A stretch of 46,118 nt of DNA from positions 1 to 46,118 of the forward strand of contig JAAEYW010000032.1 in NCBI GenBank assembly GCA_018223185.1, written 5' to 3'. This document shows positions 18,003 through 26,722 of the stretch, piece after piece. The translations under genes and the position numbers were made by a program. How positions within the stretch are numbered: position 1 is the first letter of the stretch; each line of letters opens with the position of its first letter. A model generated the notes under the pieces. It worked only from the letters and a program-made list of their open reading frames with translations, had not been told where the DNA came from and made no database searches. Source of the stretch: Oceanospirillales bacterium (GTDB lineage Bacteria > Pseudomonadota > Gammaproteobacteria > Pseudomonadales > Balneatricaceae).

Positions 18003-18185
18003 ATACTCCGTTAGTATTCCAATGCCGTTATTAAAATTCAGTAATTAATAACTTTAGTATGAAAAAAATAATCCTTTGGTCTCTATCTTCATGTTAAATA
18101 TCGCGATTACATGAAATGGGTAGTGTTTTTCTTTTAACAGAGCGACTTTTCATTTAAAAAGGTTACTTACCGTATCCGAATAATA

Positions 18186-20000
18186 ATGACGAAGAAGTGG
18201 ATGAGTATGGGGCTCTATGACACAGTAGAACGAAATTTTTTCAACTCACTAACCCGTAAAATAGTCGGGAATGTGGTTTTCCTGATTCTGCCCTCAGTGT
18301 TTTTTATGGGGCTAAACTGGTATAGCCTGGGTCAACTGGAACAGGTTGCGACACAGTCCTCCAATAACGCGGAGCTTGTCTCCAGACTAGATCAGTTAGA
18401 AATGTATAGCTGGTTATTGCTGGCCTTTGCGATCGCCGCTTCACTATTCACTATATTTTTTATGCGGCATATTTTTTTACGACCGATTCGTAAAATGATA
18501 GATGTCCTCAGCGCCATCAAAGATAAGGATGGTGATATCTCTGCAACACTGCCTGATTTTACCCATGATGAAATTTCCACTATGGCATCCAGCTATAATG
18601 GATTTTCCACCAGCCTGAAAAAGATTATTGCAGATACCCGTAATCACAGTGTGCGGGTGGCTCTCAGTGCTACCCAGTTGAGTAAAGTGTTGCAGGAGGT
18701 TCATAAGTCAACCAGTGCTCAGGAAGAGCAGGCTCAGCAGGTGCTGATTTCCAGTCAGGAGTCGACTACAGCGATTCAGGAAGTCGCTGGAAATACCCTG
18801 AAAATATCCGAATATACCAGAAACAACCTGAATGAGATCAGAAGCTCCAGTAATGAGCTGGAACAGGTGCTGGGCCAGGTGCGTACTATTTCCGAGCTGG
18901 CGTCAGGCTTTCAGGATACGGTTGAGAAACTCAGTGCCAGCTCTGATACGATTACTGAAATTCTCTCGATGGTTAAACGGTTTTCCGATCAGACCAACCT
19001 GTTGGCACTGAACGCTTCGATTGAAGCGGCCAGAGCAGGGGAGGCTGGGCGGGGCTTTGCCGTGGTTGCTGACGAGGTGCGTAACCTGTCGCAACAGGTA
19101 CAAAATGCCACCTCAGAGATTGATCAGAATATTTCGGTGATGACGGACCTGGTTAACGATACCAAAACCAATTCGGCCAATATTCTCGAATATACCCGCA
19201 ACACTGAAGGCTTTATCAGCGATACCAGTGTGCAGTTCACCCGTCTGGTTCATGATTTTGAAGGTGTGAACAGTCAGCTTACAACGATCAGTTCGACTCT
19301 TGATGAGCTTTCATACACGAATAAGGAATCCCATTCACATGTTGAGCGTATAGCCGGGATCAGTGGCGATATCCGCGATGAGATGGAGCGCTCAAGGGAG
19401 TTTTCTGCTGATCTTGAAAGTTCAACAGAGGAGACTCAGGAGCTGTTGTCACGCTTTATCATCGGCTATGGCAGCTTTGAAAATATCATTCAGGCCGGGC
19501 GTGAATGGGCCCGACAGATACAGAACGCACTGGAACAACTGAGCAATGACGGTTGTGACGTATTTGACCGGAATTACAAGCGGACAAACGAGGGGCAATT
19601 GCCTGAAAAGTTTGATGTAAGCTATGTTGATCCCTTTGAAAAACTATTGCGCCCAATGTACGACGACTATCTAAGGCAGAAGCCTGATCTGATCTACGCT
19701 CTTGCCATCGCTGTTGATGGTTATGCTCCGGCGCATCACCTTAAGGTGTCCGAGGCTATGACGGGTGATTTTGAAAAGGATAATGTAAAAAGCCGTCATC
19801 GCCGCTTTTTTAAAGGCAGTCGGGCGGAGATCCGGCGGGCAACTAATACAGCGCCGTTCCTTCTGCAGACGTTTGTTCGGGACACCGGTGAGGTATTGAA
19901 TGATCTGACCTTCCCTCTGTATGTCAATGGCCGGCACTGGGGGGGATTTGCACTTGGCTTCAAGCCGGAACTATTACTTGATAGTGTCAGCCGTGACTGA
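18186..20000 (+). CDS. Methyl-accepting chemotaxis protein with C-terminal sensor-like domain
   Basis: The 604-residue receptor has two membrane segments (about residues 27-45 and 74-95) with only a short periplasmic loop, then HAMP, then a signalling domain whose tip contains [21 protein letters not shown] and [14 protein letters not shown]. After the signalling domain there is a further region (about 430-604) with [25 protein letters not shown] and [12 protein letters not shown], a C-terminal module I recall from other receptors with small or absent periplasmic domains; it probably senses a cytoplasmic signal. The exact start is uncertain: ATGs at 18201 and 18207 are also possible. No chemotaxis operon adjoins it. 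Confidence 0.9.
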   Translation: MTKKWMSMGLYDTVERNFFNSLTRKIVGNVVFLILPSVFFMGLNWYSLGQLEQVATQSSNNAELVSRLDQLEMYSWLLLAFAIAASLFTIFFMRHIFLRPIRKMIDVLSAIKDKDGDISATLPDFTHDEISTMASSYNGFSTSLKKIIADTRNHSVRVALSATQLSKVLQEVHKSTSAQEEQAQQVLISSQESTTAIQEVAGNTLKISEYTRNNLNEIRSSSNELEQVLGQVRTISELASGFQDTVEKLSASSDTITEILSMVKRFSDQTNLLALNASIEAARAGEAGRGFAVVADEVRNLSQQVQNATSEIDQNISVMTDLVNDTKTNSANILEYTRNTEGFISDTSVQFTRLVHDFEGVNSQLTTISSTLDELSYTNKESHSHVERIAGISGDIRDEMERSREFSADLESSTEETQELLSRFIIGYGSFENIIQAGREWARQIQNALEQLSNDGCDVFDRNYKRTNEGQLPEKFDVSYVDPFEKLLRPMYDDYLRQKPDLIYALAIAVDGYAPAHHLKVSEAMTGDFEKDNVKSRHRRFFKGSRAEIRRATNTAPFLLQTFVRDTGEVLNDLTFPLYVNGRHWGGFALGFKPELLLDSVSRD

Positions 20001-20041
20001 GTTTAGTCCAGCGCTGATGGTATAATGCTGTTTTTAACAGG

Positions 20042-20070
20042 CCCGCTTCCTTTGGTAGCGGGTTTTTTTT
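20042..20070 (+). terminator. Intrinsic terminator after the chemotaxis receptor
   Basis: CCCGCT and AGCGGG form a 6-bp stem around a 9-base loop and are followed by a run of eight T, about 40 bases after the receptor stop. Confidence 0.85.
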
Positions 20071-20324
20071 GTGTCCAGGTTTTTGTAAAAAGTGCATTCC
20101 CGATAGTCTGTATGTACTAAATATGTAAGAGAGGTGCCGCCTGAGTATGAGGCACTTTCGCTGTACGCCTGCTTATCCTTTATGGGCGAGGCGATAGAGA
20201 GGTTTGGTAGGTCGCCCAATTGCCGGTCTGAACAGCTCTAAAGTCGCCTGTAGTCTGCTTCCACAAACCCCAATAATCCTCTGACCTACACAACAAACCA
20301 ATCGATGAAGAATCAGAGGGCATA
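20071..20324. promoter_or_regulatory. Leader region of the porin gene
   Basis: These 254 bases lie between the receptor's terminator and the porin start. They contain a short inverted repeat (GTGCC at about 20135 and GGCAC at about 20152) and, at 20111-20128, a weak resemblance to the alcohol-regulon motif (GTACTAAATA). No confident promoter hexamers or RNA gene could be assigned. Confidence 0.3.
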
Positions 20325-21440
20325 ATGAATAATAAAAAACTATGGCGCAGCGTGCCGTTAGCCTTGGCAGTCGCACTCAGCAACAGTGCAATGGCTGGAA
20401 TCAGTCTCTACGACCAGGATGGCACAACCTTTTCTGTAGATGGCTATTTCAATGCTTTCTACACCTATCAGGACAGCGAAGATAAAGTTGCTGATACCAA
20501 TACTAAAACCTCCCGTGTTCGGATGGGATTTCTGCCAAACTATATTGGCTTTAACGTCGGCAAGACCGTGGGCGATCTGACCGTCGGTGGTCGTTCATCT
20601 TTCTGGGTTTCTATCAATGATAGTAATCAGGATGGCGATGGCACTAAAACGGACTCCATGATCGATGTACGTCAGTTTTATGCCACTGTTGATGGCGACT
20701 TTGGTCAGGTGTTGTTCGGTAAAGATTTTGGCCTGTATGGCCGTAGCAACATCTTTGGTGATGAGTTGCTGATGGGGGTGGGCTTTGCGCCGGCAACCAC
20801 CAGTAATACCACATTTGGTAACATCACGACCGGTTATCCTTATGCTAACCCAACCGCACAGATTACTTACCGTACACCGGTTATGAGTGGTTTCCAGGTT
20901 GCCGTAGGCGTACTTGATCCGAATACAACAGGAAGTACTACGGATGACTCTAACGCCGCCCGCTTTGAAACCGAGGCGACTTACACCGCTGATTACGATG
21001 GCGTTGCAATTAAAGCCTGGATCGGTGGAGCAGTCGGTGATTCGGTAACGTCCGGCGTGGATGCTAAAGGTATCTCTTACGGTGCCCGTATTGCAGCCGC
21101 TGGTTTCGCGCTGACTGCATCCGGATTTGATCAGGAAGGTATCAGCAGCGTGTTTGCCAGCAATACTCTGGCAGACAGTGCTGAGTCTGATGGTTATCTG
21201 GTGCAGGGCTCTTACGCCTTTAATGCCAACCGTGTTGTGCTGTCCTATGGTCAGACTGAAAATACTGCAGCAGGCAGTTCCGTGACGACTCAGGACTCCC
21301 TGGCCGGCGCCGCGTTGTTCCACAACATCAACGACAATCTGACGCTGGTAGCTGAGTATACGGTTCATAAAACCGATAACGGCACTATTGATACCTCTGA
21401 AACCGATACCGTTGCTCTGGGCGCTGTTCTGAGCTGGTAA
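20325..21440 (+). CDS. Outer-membrane porin (gram-negative porin family)
   Basis: The 371-residue protein has a signal peptide ending in NSAMA|G (about residue 24), then alternating amphipathic beta strands typical of general trimeric porins. The N-terminus of the mature protein (ISLYDQDGTTFSVDGYFNAFY) and a strand with VRQFYATVDGDFGQVLFGKD, which leads to the constriction loop, are characteristic, and the last strand ends in aromatic Trp as needed for BAM recognition. It would allow diffusion of small hydrophilic solutes across the outer membrane. It is monocistronic and flanked by terminators. Specificity is unknown. Confidence 0.88.
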   Translation: MNNKKLWRSVPLALAVALSNSAMAGISLYDQDGTTFSVDGYFNAFYTYQDSEDKVADTNTKTSRVRMGFLPNYIGFNVGKTVGDLTVGGRSSFWVSINDSNQDGDGTKTDSMIDVRQFYATVDGDFGQVLFGKDFGLYGRSNIFGDELLMGVGFAPATTSNTTFGNITTGYPYANPTAQITYRTPVMSGFQVAVGVLDPNTTGSTTDDSNAARFETEATYTADYDGVAIKAWIGGAVGDSVTSGVDAKGISYGARIAAAGFALTASGFDQEGISSVFASNTLADSAESDGYLVQGSYAFNANRVVLSYGQTENTAAGSSVTTQDSLAGAALFHNINDNLTLVAEYTVHKTDNGTIDTSETDTVALGAVLSW

Positions 21441-21456
21441 TCGCCTGATGGCATCC

Positions 21457-21502
21457 GCATCCTCGCTGGCAACCCCCTTCCTCTGCCGGTGAGGATGCTT
21501 TA
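21457..21502 (+). terminator. Terminator of the porin gene
   Basis: GCATCCTC and GAGGATGC pair perfectly; the stem extends inward by GCTGGC/GCCGGT with wobble pairs, giving about 14 bp around a 14-base loop, and is followed by TTTATT. It lies 17 bases after the stop. Confidence 0.75.
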
Positions 21503-21657
21503 TTACTACTTTAGTCCTGCTTTTTTTAATATTAAGTCTATATAAAACAATATCTTATTCTATATTTTCTCTTCTTCTACTACTTTTCAGGTACTCAAGT
21601 ATACTGTTTTCAAGGGTGATTCCATTTTAGACTCAAGGGTCATCTTAAACTACCGGT

Positions 21658-22830
21658 GTGACCACTGTGACCAATCATTCATCTCAGAATATATGCCAGC
21701 CAGAGCTTTGCACTGCATTTTCGACCGAACGTGATGAGCGGGTGGCAGTCGATCAGCTATACCGGCAGCTGAACAGGCCCGATCTTAACTTTGTGCTGTT
21801 TTTTTGTTCGGCAGAGTATCAGCTGGATAAGCTGTCTGAGGCCTTTCAACAGCAATTCAAAGACGCTCTGGTGGTCGGATGTACCACCGCTGGTGAGATT
21901 ACTGTTGAGGGTTACGGTCAGGGCTGTATCTCTGCGATAGGGTTTTCCCGAGACGCTTTTGCTGTGAGTGGGCGCCTGATCAGCAGTTTGGAAAACTTTG
22001 ATTTTAATGATGCTCAGGGTGTGGTTGAACAGCTGTCTGAGCAGTGTCTGAAGCAGCAGGTTGCACCAATTAAAGATCATAGTTTTGCCCTTACCTTGTT
22101 TGATGGATTGTCTACTCAGGAAGAAAAGGTACTGGTAACACTGGATTCCGCACTGGGAAGTATTCCTCATTTTGGTGGTTCGGCCGGGGATGATATCTGT
22201 CTGGCTAATACCCACGTCTATTTCGATGGTGCTTTTCATACCAATGCGGCGGTTATTATTCTGGTAAATACGCGTTGTGAATTCAGGGTGTTCAGCGGCC
22301 ATCATATGGAAAGCCGCGACACTAAGCTGGTGGTTACTGAGGCTGACAGCGAGCAGCGCAGAGTGCTTGAGTTGAATGCAGAGCCTGCCGCCATTGAGTA
22401 TTCCCGCATTGTCGGGGTGCCGGTGGAAGAGCTTAATCATGAGTCGTTTGCGCTTAATCCTATAGCGGTGCGAATCGGGGATGAATATTTCGTCCGTTCC
22501 ATCCAGAGTGTTAACGATGATCTGAGTCTGACATTCTACTGTGCTGTAGAGAACGGGATCGTGCTGACACTGATGGAGCCTGGCGAACTGATATCCAGGC
22601 TGGATCAGGAACTGACCCGGCAGGAACTTACGCTCGGTGAACATCTGCTCACCCTGGGGTGTGACTGCTTTTTACGCCGGCTTGAGGCTCAGCTCAGAGG
22701 CAAGAGTGAGCCGGTCTCCGAGTTGTTGCAGCGTCATCGGGTGGTTGGATTTAACACCTATGGCGAGCAGATTGATGGTATGCACGTTAATCAGACGTTT
22801 ACCGGTGTCGCGATCGGGAGAAAAATATGA
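21658..22830 (+). CDS. nosP: FIST-domain signal protein, NosP-like
   Basis: This 390-residue soluble protein carries an N-terminal FIST domain (about residues 35-225, including VVGCTTAGEI and FGGSAGDD) and a FIST_C domain (about 230-370). The start is a GTG at 21658, with no ATG nearby and only a weak ribosome site. Its stop overlaps the start of a hybrid histidine kinase (ATGA). In Pseudomonas aeruginosa the same pair is NosP (PA1975), a haem-binding nitric oxide sensor, and NahK (PA1976), whose kinase activity it controls. Assignment as NosP rests on the domain and this arrangement; the haem ligand was not identified. Confidence 0.78.
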   Translation: MTTVTNHSSQNICQPELCTAFSTERDERVAVDQLYRQLNRPDLNFVLFFCSAEYQLDKLSEAFQQQFKDALVVGCTTAGEITVEGYGQGCISAIGFSRDAFAVSGRLISSLENFDFNDAQGVVEQLSEQCLKQQVAPIKDHSFALTLFDGLSTQEEKVLVTLDSALGSIPHFGGSAGDDICLANTHVYFDGAFHTNAAVIILVNTRCEFRVFSGHHMESRDTKLVVTEADSEQRRVLELNAEPAAIEYSRIVGVPVEELNHESFALNPIAVRIGDEYFVRSIQSVNDDLSLTFYCAVENGIVLTLMEPGELISRLDQELTRQELTLGEHLLTLGCDCFLRRLEAQLRGKSEPVSELLQRHRVVGFNTYGEQIDGMHVNQTFTGVAIGRKI

Positions 22831-25424
22831 GTGGTATGGGGCAGGATCAACCGATTGACCTTGTCCAGCGGGTTGAGCAGTTGGAGCGGGAAAATCGTAA
22901 GTTGCAGAAGATCAACCGGGTTCTGATTGAGCGGGTTGAGGTGAGCGCAACCACCCGTACCGACCCCTATGCAGCCTTTGAACATTCCGTCGTGCTGGCC
23001 GAGCAGGTACGCGAGAGGACTGCCGCACTGAACGTTGCTCTGGGAGACCTGAAGACCAGTAATGCTGCTTTGAGTCAGGCCAAACAGCAAGCAGAACTGG
23101 CCCATCAGCGCTTAATCGACGGGATTGAAAGTATATCCGATGCCTTTGTTCTGTTTGACAGTGAGCGGCGAATTGTCGTGTATAACAGTAAGTTTGAATC
23201 GGTCTGGGCGGGCACCGGCGTATCAATCGGAGAGGGTCTTGGGATTCAGGATATCCGCCGGCTTGCTGATGAGCATGGTTTGATCGAGGAGGAGTTTCGC
23301 GGTGATGAGACCGATAACTCAGTGTTCTATCGTCTGAAGAATGGCCGCTGGTTCCAGGTGAGTGAGCGGGCTACGCTGGACGGTGGTCTGGTTATACTCT
23401 ACACCGATATTACAGAGTTGAAGCAGAACGAAACAGCCCGTCGGGAGCGGGCCCTGGCAGATAAATCCAAAGTGTTGCAGAACACCGTTGATAACCTGTC
23501 TCAGGGGGTTGTTCTGATTAATTCGGAGGGGCGGCTGGAAGTCTGGAATCAGCGTTTTCTGGAGCTGTCGGGCTTTGAAGAAGATGAACTGAATGAGCAG
23601 CCACTGTTTGAGGATCTGATCGCCCGGTGCGAGTTGATTCTGCTGACCCCTTTCAGTAACCATCACCACGCCGGTGGCACCATTGAGCTGGAGCAGAGCC
23701 TGCGCAGTGGGCAGGTAATTGAGATCCGTACTCATCCGATTCAGGAGGGCGGGTTTGTTAATACCTACACTGACATTACTGAGCGCCATCAATATGCTGA
23801 AACCTTGCGGGAAAGTGAGCAGTGGATTCGTCTGATTACCGACCATGTGCCGGCGCTGATTGCTTATGTTGGCGATGATCTGCGATTCCAGTTTACCAAT
23901 AAGGTTTACGAGGACTGGTATGGCTGGCCGCGGGAAGCGCTGATCGGTAAGACCATTACGATGGTGCATGGCGGCGATCAGTTTGTTAACCTGAAGCCCT
24001 ATATTGACAGGGCGCTGTCCGGCGAAAGTGTTACCTTCGAGATTGAAGAAAGAGACCCTCAGGGTGGCCCTCGGTATATGCTTAAAGCCTATGTGCCAAA
24101 TCTGGACTCAGAGGGGCGTGCCGTGGGTTTCTTTGTGCTGATCAGAGATATTACCGAGCGCCGGAAAACCGCCTATGCCTTGCAGGAATCTTATCAGACG
24201 ATGGAGCAGCGGGTTATTGAGCGCACCTCCGAACTGACCAAGCTGAATGACCAGCTGAGGCTGGAGATCACTGAGCGAAAACAGATGGAAGGGCGTCTGC
24301 TGGAAGCCAGTAAACATGCCGAACAGGCCAATCTCTCGAAAACCAAGTTTCTCGCGGCGGTTAGCCACGACCTGTTGCAGCCCCTGAACGCCGCACGGCT
24401 GTTTACCAGTGCGCTGCAGGAAAAGCCTGCCGTTCAGAGTGAGCGCCATCTGATCGATTCTGTCGGCAGTTCTCTCGATGATGTGGAATCGCTGCTTAGT
24501 ACGCTGGTGGATATCTCTAAACTGGATGCGGGTGTAATTGAGCCTGACGTTACGGTTTTCCCCGCCAGCAGTCTGCTGAATAATATTGCCAATGAGTATC
24601 AGCAGGTTGCCATCAGTGAGCAGTTGAAACTGCGTTATGTGGCCAGCAGTGCAGTGATCTGTTCCGATTCTCAGTTGTTGGCGCGTATTCTGAGAAACTT
24701 CCTCACTAACGCGATTCGCTATACCGACCATGGTTCCGTGCTGCTGGGATGCCGGCGCAAGCGTAACAGTCTGGTTATTGAAGTATGGGATACCGGTCAT
24801 GGTATACCCGAAGATAAGCTGGGCGATATTTTTCTTGAGTTCAAACGGTTGCATGGCCGTCCGGCTGAAAATGATAAGGGATTGGGGTTGGGGCTGGCAA
24901 TCGTGGATAAAATCTCGCGGATGCTGGGACATCAGATCAGTGTCAGTTCGGTACCCGGTAAAGGCTCAATGTTTTCGGTAGAGGTTCCGCTGGCCAGGGC
25001 GGATCAGATCCCTGTCACGACTAAGCAACAGCTTCAGCCAGCGGCGGGCGGTCAGCTTGAGGATGCAGAGATCTGGCTGATCGATAATGACCCGGCGATC
25101 TGCCGCGGGATGAAAACCCTGCTTGAGGGCTGGGGCTGTTGTGTGCAAACGGCCCATGATGAGGCTCAGCTAATGGCTATGCTTGAAAATGCTGAACCAC
25201 CGGATTTGTTAATTGCTGATTACCATCTGGATAATGATGAGAATGGTTTAGATGCAGCGATCAGTTTCAACCGCTATCTTGCTCATCCTGTCCCGGTGGT
25301 GATGATCACCGCAAATTATACCAATGAGCTGAAACAGATTGTGCGGGAGCAGGGGTATCTGCTGATCAATAAGCCGGTGAAGCCGATGAAGCTCAAGATG
25401 ACGCTGAATCATCTGCTTGAGTGA
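22827..25424 (+). CDS. nahK: Hybrid sensor histidine kinase, NahK/ErcS'-like
   Basis: The 865-residue protein has no membrane segment. It begins with a coiled coil (residues 5-95), followed by three PAS-type domains (about 100-200, 210-325 and 330-450), a second coiled coil, a HisKA domain with phospho-acceptor His514 in AVSHDLLQPLNAA, an HATPase domain (GLGLAIVDKISRMLG) and a receiver domain with Asp798 in IADYHLD. The SHDLLQPL form of the H-box is characteristic of the NahK/ErcS' group. It is translationally coupled to the FIST gene. In Pseudomonas such kinases affect biofilm control and ethanol-oxidation regulation. Likely partners are HptB-type proteins or the nearby response regulator; neither is shown here. 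Confidence 0.85.
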   Translation: MSGMGQDQPIDLVQRVEQLERENRKLQKINRVLIERVEVSATTRTDPYAAFEHSVVLAEQVRERTAALNVALGDLKTSNAALSQAKQQAELAHQRLIDGIESISDAFVLFDSERRIVVYNSKFESVWAGTGVSIGEGLGIQDIRRLADEHGLIEEEFRGDETDNSVFYRLKNGRWFQVSERATLDGGLVILYTDITELKQNETARRERALADKSKVLQNTVDNLSQGVVLINSEGRLEVWNQRFLELSGFEEDELNEQPLFEDLIARCELILLTPFSNHHHAGGTIELEQSLRSGQVIEIRTHPIQEGGFVNTYTDITERHQYAETLRESEQWIRLITDHVPALIAYVGDDLRFQFTNKVYEDWYGWPREALIGKTITMVHGGDQFVNLKPYIDRALSGESVTFEIEERDPQGGPRYMLKAYVPNLDSEGRAVGFFVLIRDITERRKTAYALQESYQTMEQRVIERTSELTKLNDQLRLEITERKQMEGRLLEASKHAEQANLSKTKFLAAVSHDLLQPLNAARLFTSALQEKPAVQSERHLIDSVGSSLDDVESLLSTLVDISKLDAGVIEPDVTVFPASSLLNNIANEYQQVAISEQLKLRYVASSAVICSDSQLLARILRNFLTNAIRYTDHGSVLLGCRRKRNSLVIEVWDTGHGIPEDKLGDIFLEFKRLHGRPAENDKGLGLGLAIVDKISRMLGHQISVSSVPGKGSMFSVEVPLARADQIPVTTKQQLQPAAGGQLEDAEIWLIDNDPAICRGMKTLLEGWGCCVQTAHDEAQLMAMLENAEPPDLLIADYHLDNDENGLDAAISFNRYLAHPVPVVMITANYTNELKQIVREQGYLLINKPVKPMKLKMTLNHLLE

Positions 25425-25473
25425 CCAGAGGTTCTGGTTGTGGGATAGAAGGGGGCTGAGACAGAAGGGAGAT

Positions 25474-25509
25474 GAGTAAGTGTCAGTTTCGTTGACCAGA
25501 CACTTACTC
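25474..25509. terminator. Perfect 11-bp inverted repeat between convergent regulators
   Basis: GAGTAAGTGTC and GACACTTACTC flank a 14-base loop, midway between the convergent stops of the hybrid kinase (25424) and the response regulator (25540). The stem is long but AT-balanced and lacks T-runs on either side, so it may be a bidirectional 3' end or a protein-binding site. Confidence 0.45.
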
Positions 25510-25539
25510 TAATTGGCACAGGCCGGTTAGGTGTACTGT

Positions 25540-26208
25540 TTAACGTTTCAGGTATTGGTTGAAGTCTACATTGCCGGCAGACAGTACCGCCTGAATGCGG
25601 TTATGCACACCAAGCTTTCTTAAGATCGCGCTGACATGGGCTTTGACTGTGGTTTCAGCGATATTAAGGGTGTAAGCAATCTGTTTATTAGATTCACCTT
25701 CAGACATTCGTTCCAGTACGAGCAGCTGCCGGCGAGTCAGTGAGGAAAGCATTTCAGGAGGGATCTGACTTTCATCGTGACGACGATGTATGTTACCTGA
25801 AGGCTTTTCGGAGCGGATGATATCTGATGGCAGATAGACATTGCCATTCAGGATCTGCTGCAGCGCCTCTGTCATCTGTTCCCGCGGTGAGGATTTCGTG
25901 ATGAAACCAACAGCGCCGTAGGTGATGGCCTGAAGTACAATCTGCTTATCCTGTTCGGCTGATACAATGACGACGGGAATAGTGGGAGAGTCATTACGTA
26001 AGCTGATCAGCCCATTCAAACCGTGCATTCCTGGCATATTCAGGTCCAGCAGAATCAGATCAAGATCATCTTCCGCTTTGGCAATTTCCAGTGCGCTGTC
26101 CAGGTCCTCGGTCTCGAGTGTTTCACAACCAGGAAAACCATTCGCTATGACCCCGCAAATTGCTTCGCGGAACAGAGGATGGTCGTCGGCGATAAGAATT
26201 TTATACAC
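25540..26208 (-). CDS. LuxR-family response regulator, ErbR/AgmR-like
   Basis: The 222-residue protein has an N-terminal receiver domain with acidic pocket Asp8-Asp9, phospho-acceptor Asp55 in [11 protein letters not shown] and conserved Lys in FITKSS, and a C-terminal LuxR-type helix-turn-helix (about residues 155-210, [22 protein letters not shown]). The start has GGGAGAAC upstream. In Pseudomonas the closest described regulators are ErbR/AgmR (ExaE group; PedR1 in P. putida), which activate PQQ-dependent alcohol dehydrogenase genes. Its place between the NahK-like kinase and the alcohol-oxidation genes supports that role. It is the best candidate to bind the AGTAC-N4-GTACT motif found upstream of those genes. 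Confidence 0.8.
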   Translation of the reverse strand: MYKILIADDHPLFREAICGVIANGFPGCETLETEDLDSALEIAKAEDDLDLILLDLNMPGMHGLNGLISLRNDSPTIPVVIVSAEQDKQIVLQAITYGAVGFITKSSPREQMTEALQQILNGNVYLPSDIIRSEKPSGNIHRRHDESQIPPEMLSSLTRRQLLVLERMSEGESNKQIAYTLNIAETTVKAHVSAILRKLGVHNRIQAVLSAGNVDFNQYLKR

Positions 26209-26722
26209 GTTGTTCTCCCGTGGGCGCCTGCCTTATTGGCAGATATTTACCGCCCATTATAATTATTCTGTAATGGGACTGGGTTTGTTTCCCCCAGTTT
26301 ACTACATTGCTGCTTCATAATAGAAACAGCTTTATCTGTGATTTCTGATTCATCGCTGATCAGTATTGTCAGGCATATTTGCGGATCAGTTACCTCTGAC
26401 AATCGAGCGATCGCAGCAAATGCTTTTAGAGTACTGTGCTCAGATTCAGATGACTTTATATAAATTAACTCTGATTCTATTACACCGTTAGTACGGGTTG
26501 AGGGGTATTCTACTATGCATGTAAAAAAGTAGTACCAAAGTACTGTTATTGTTAAGGTTATGATTCAATATATAATTTTTTGTCTGTGATAAGATCTGCG
26601 TCAATATTGTTCGGGTTTATATGTGGGATCTATACGTATTATATGTCCCGCGCCAGACGTTACAGTGAGTCGACCCGTGTTAAAGAGTTCAGTTGTTTTT
26701 GTAAGTGCGTTGGATCTGATCA
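26209..26722. promoter_or_regulatory. 514-base divergent regulatory region
   Basis: This AT-rich region separates the response regulator from the diguanylate cyclase. It contains an inverted repeat (ACTGGG near 26278 and CCCAGT near 26293) close to the regulator start, a partial motif GTTAGTACGGG near 26490 and the perfect palindrome at 26531-26544. A 67-codon plus-strand reading frame at 26580-26783 overlaps the cyclase start and shows no family features, so no gene is called. Confidence 0.5.
26531..26544. promoter_or_regulatory. Alcohol-regulon motif, site A
   Basis: AGTAC-CAAA-GTACT is a perfect inverted repeat with a 4-base spacer, about 180 bases before the cyclase start and 320 bases before the response-regulator start. 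It matches four other sites in this window. Function as an operator is inferred. Confidence 0.55.

Noticed and set aside
20111-20128. Sixth regulon-motif site upstream of the porin
   Set aside because: Only 12 of 18 positions match and both AGTAC half-sites are imperfect; it could be chance in an AT-rich region.
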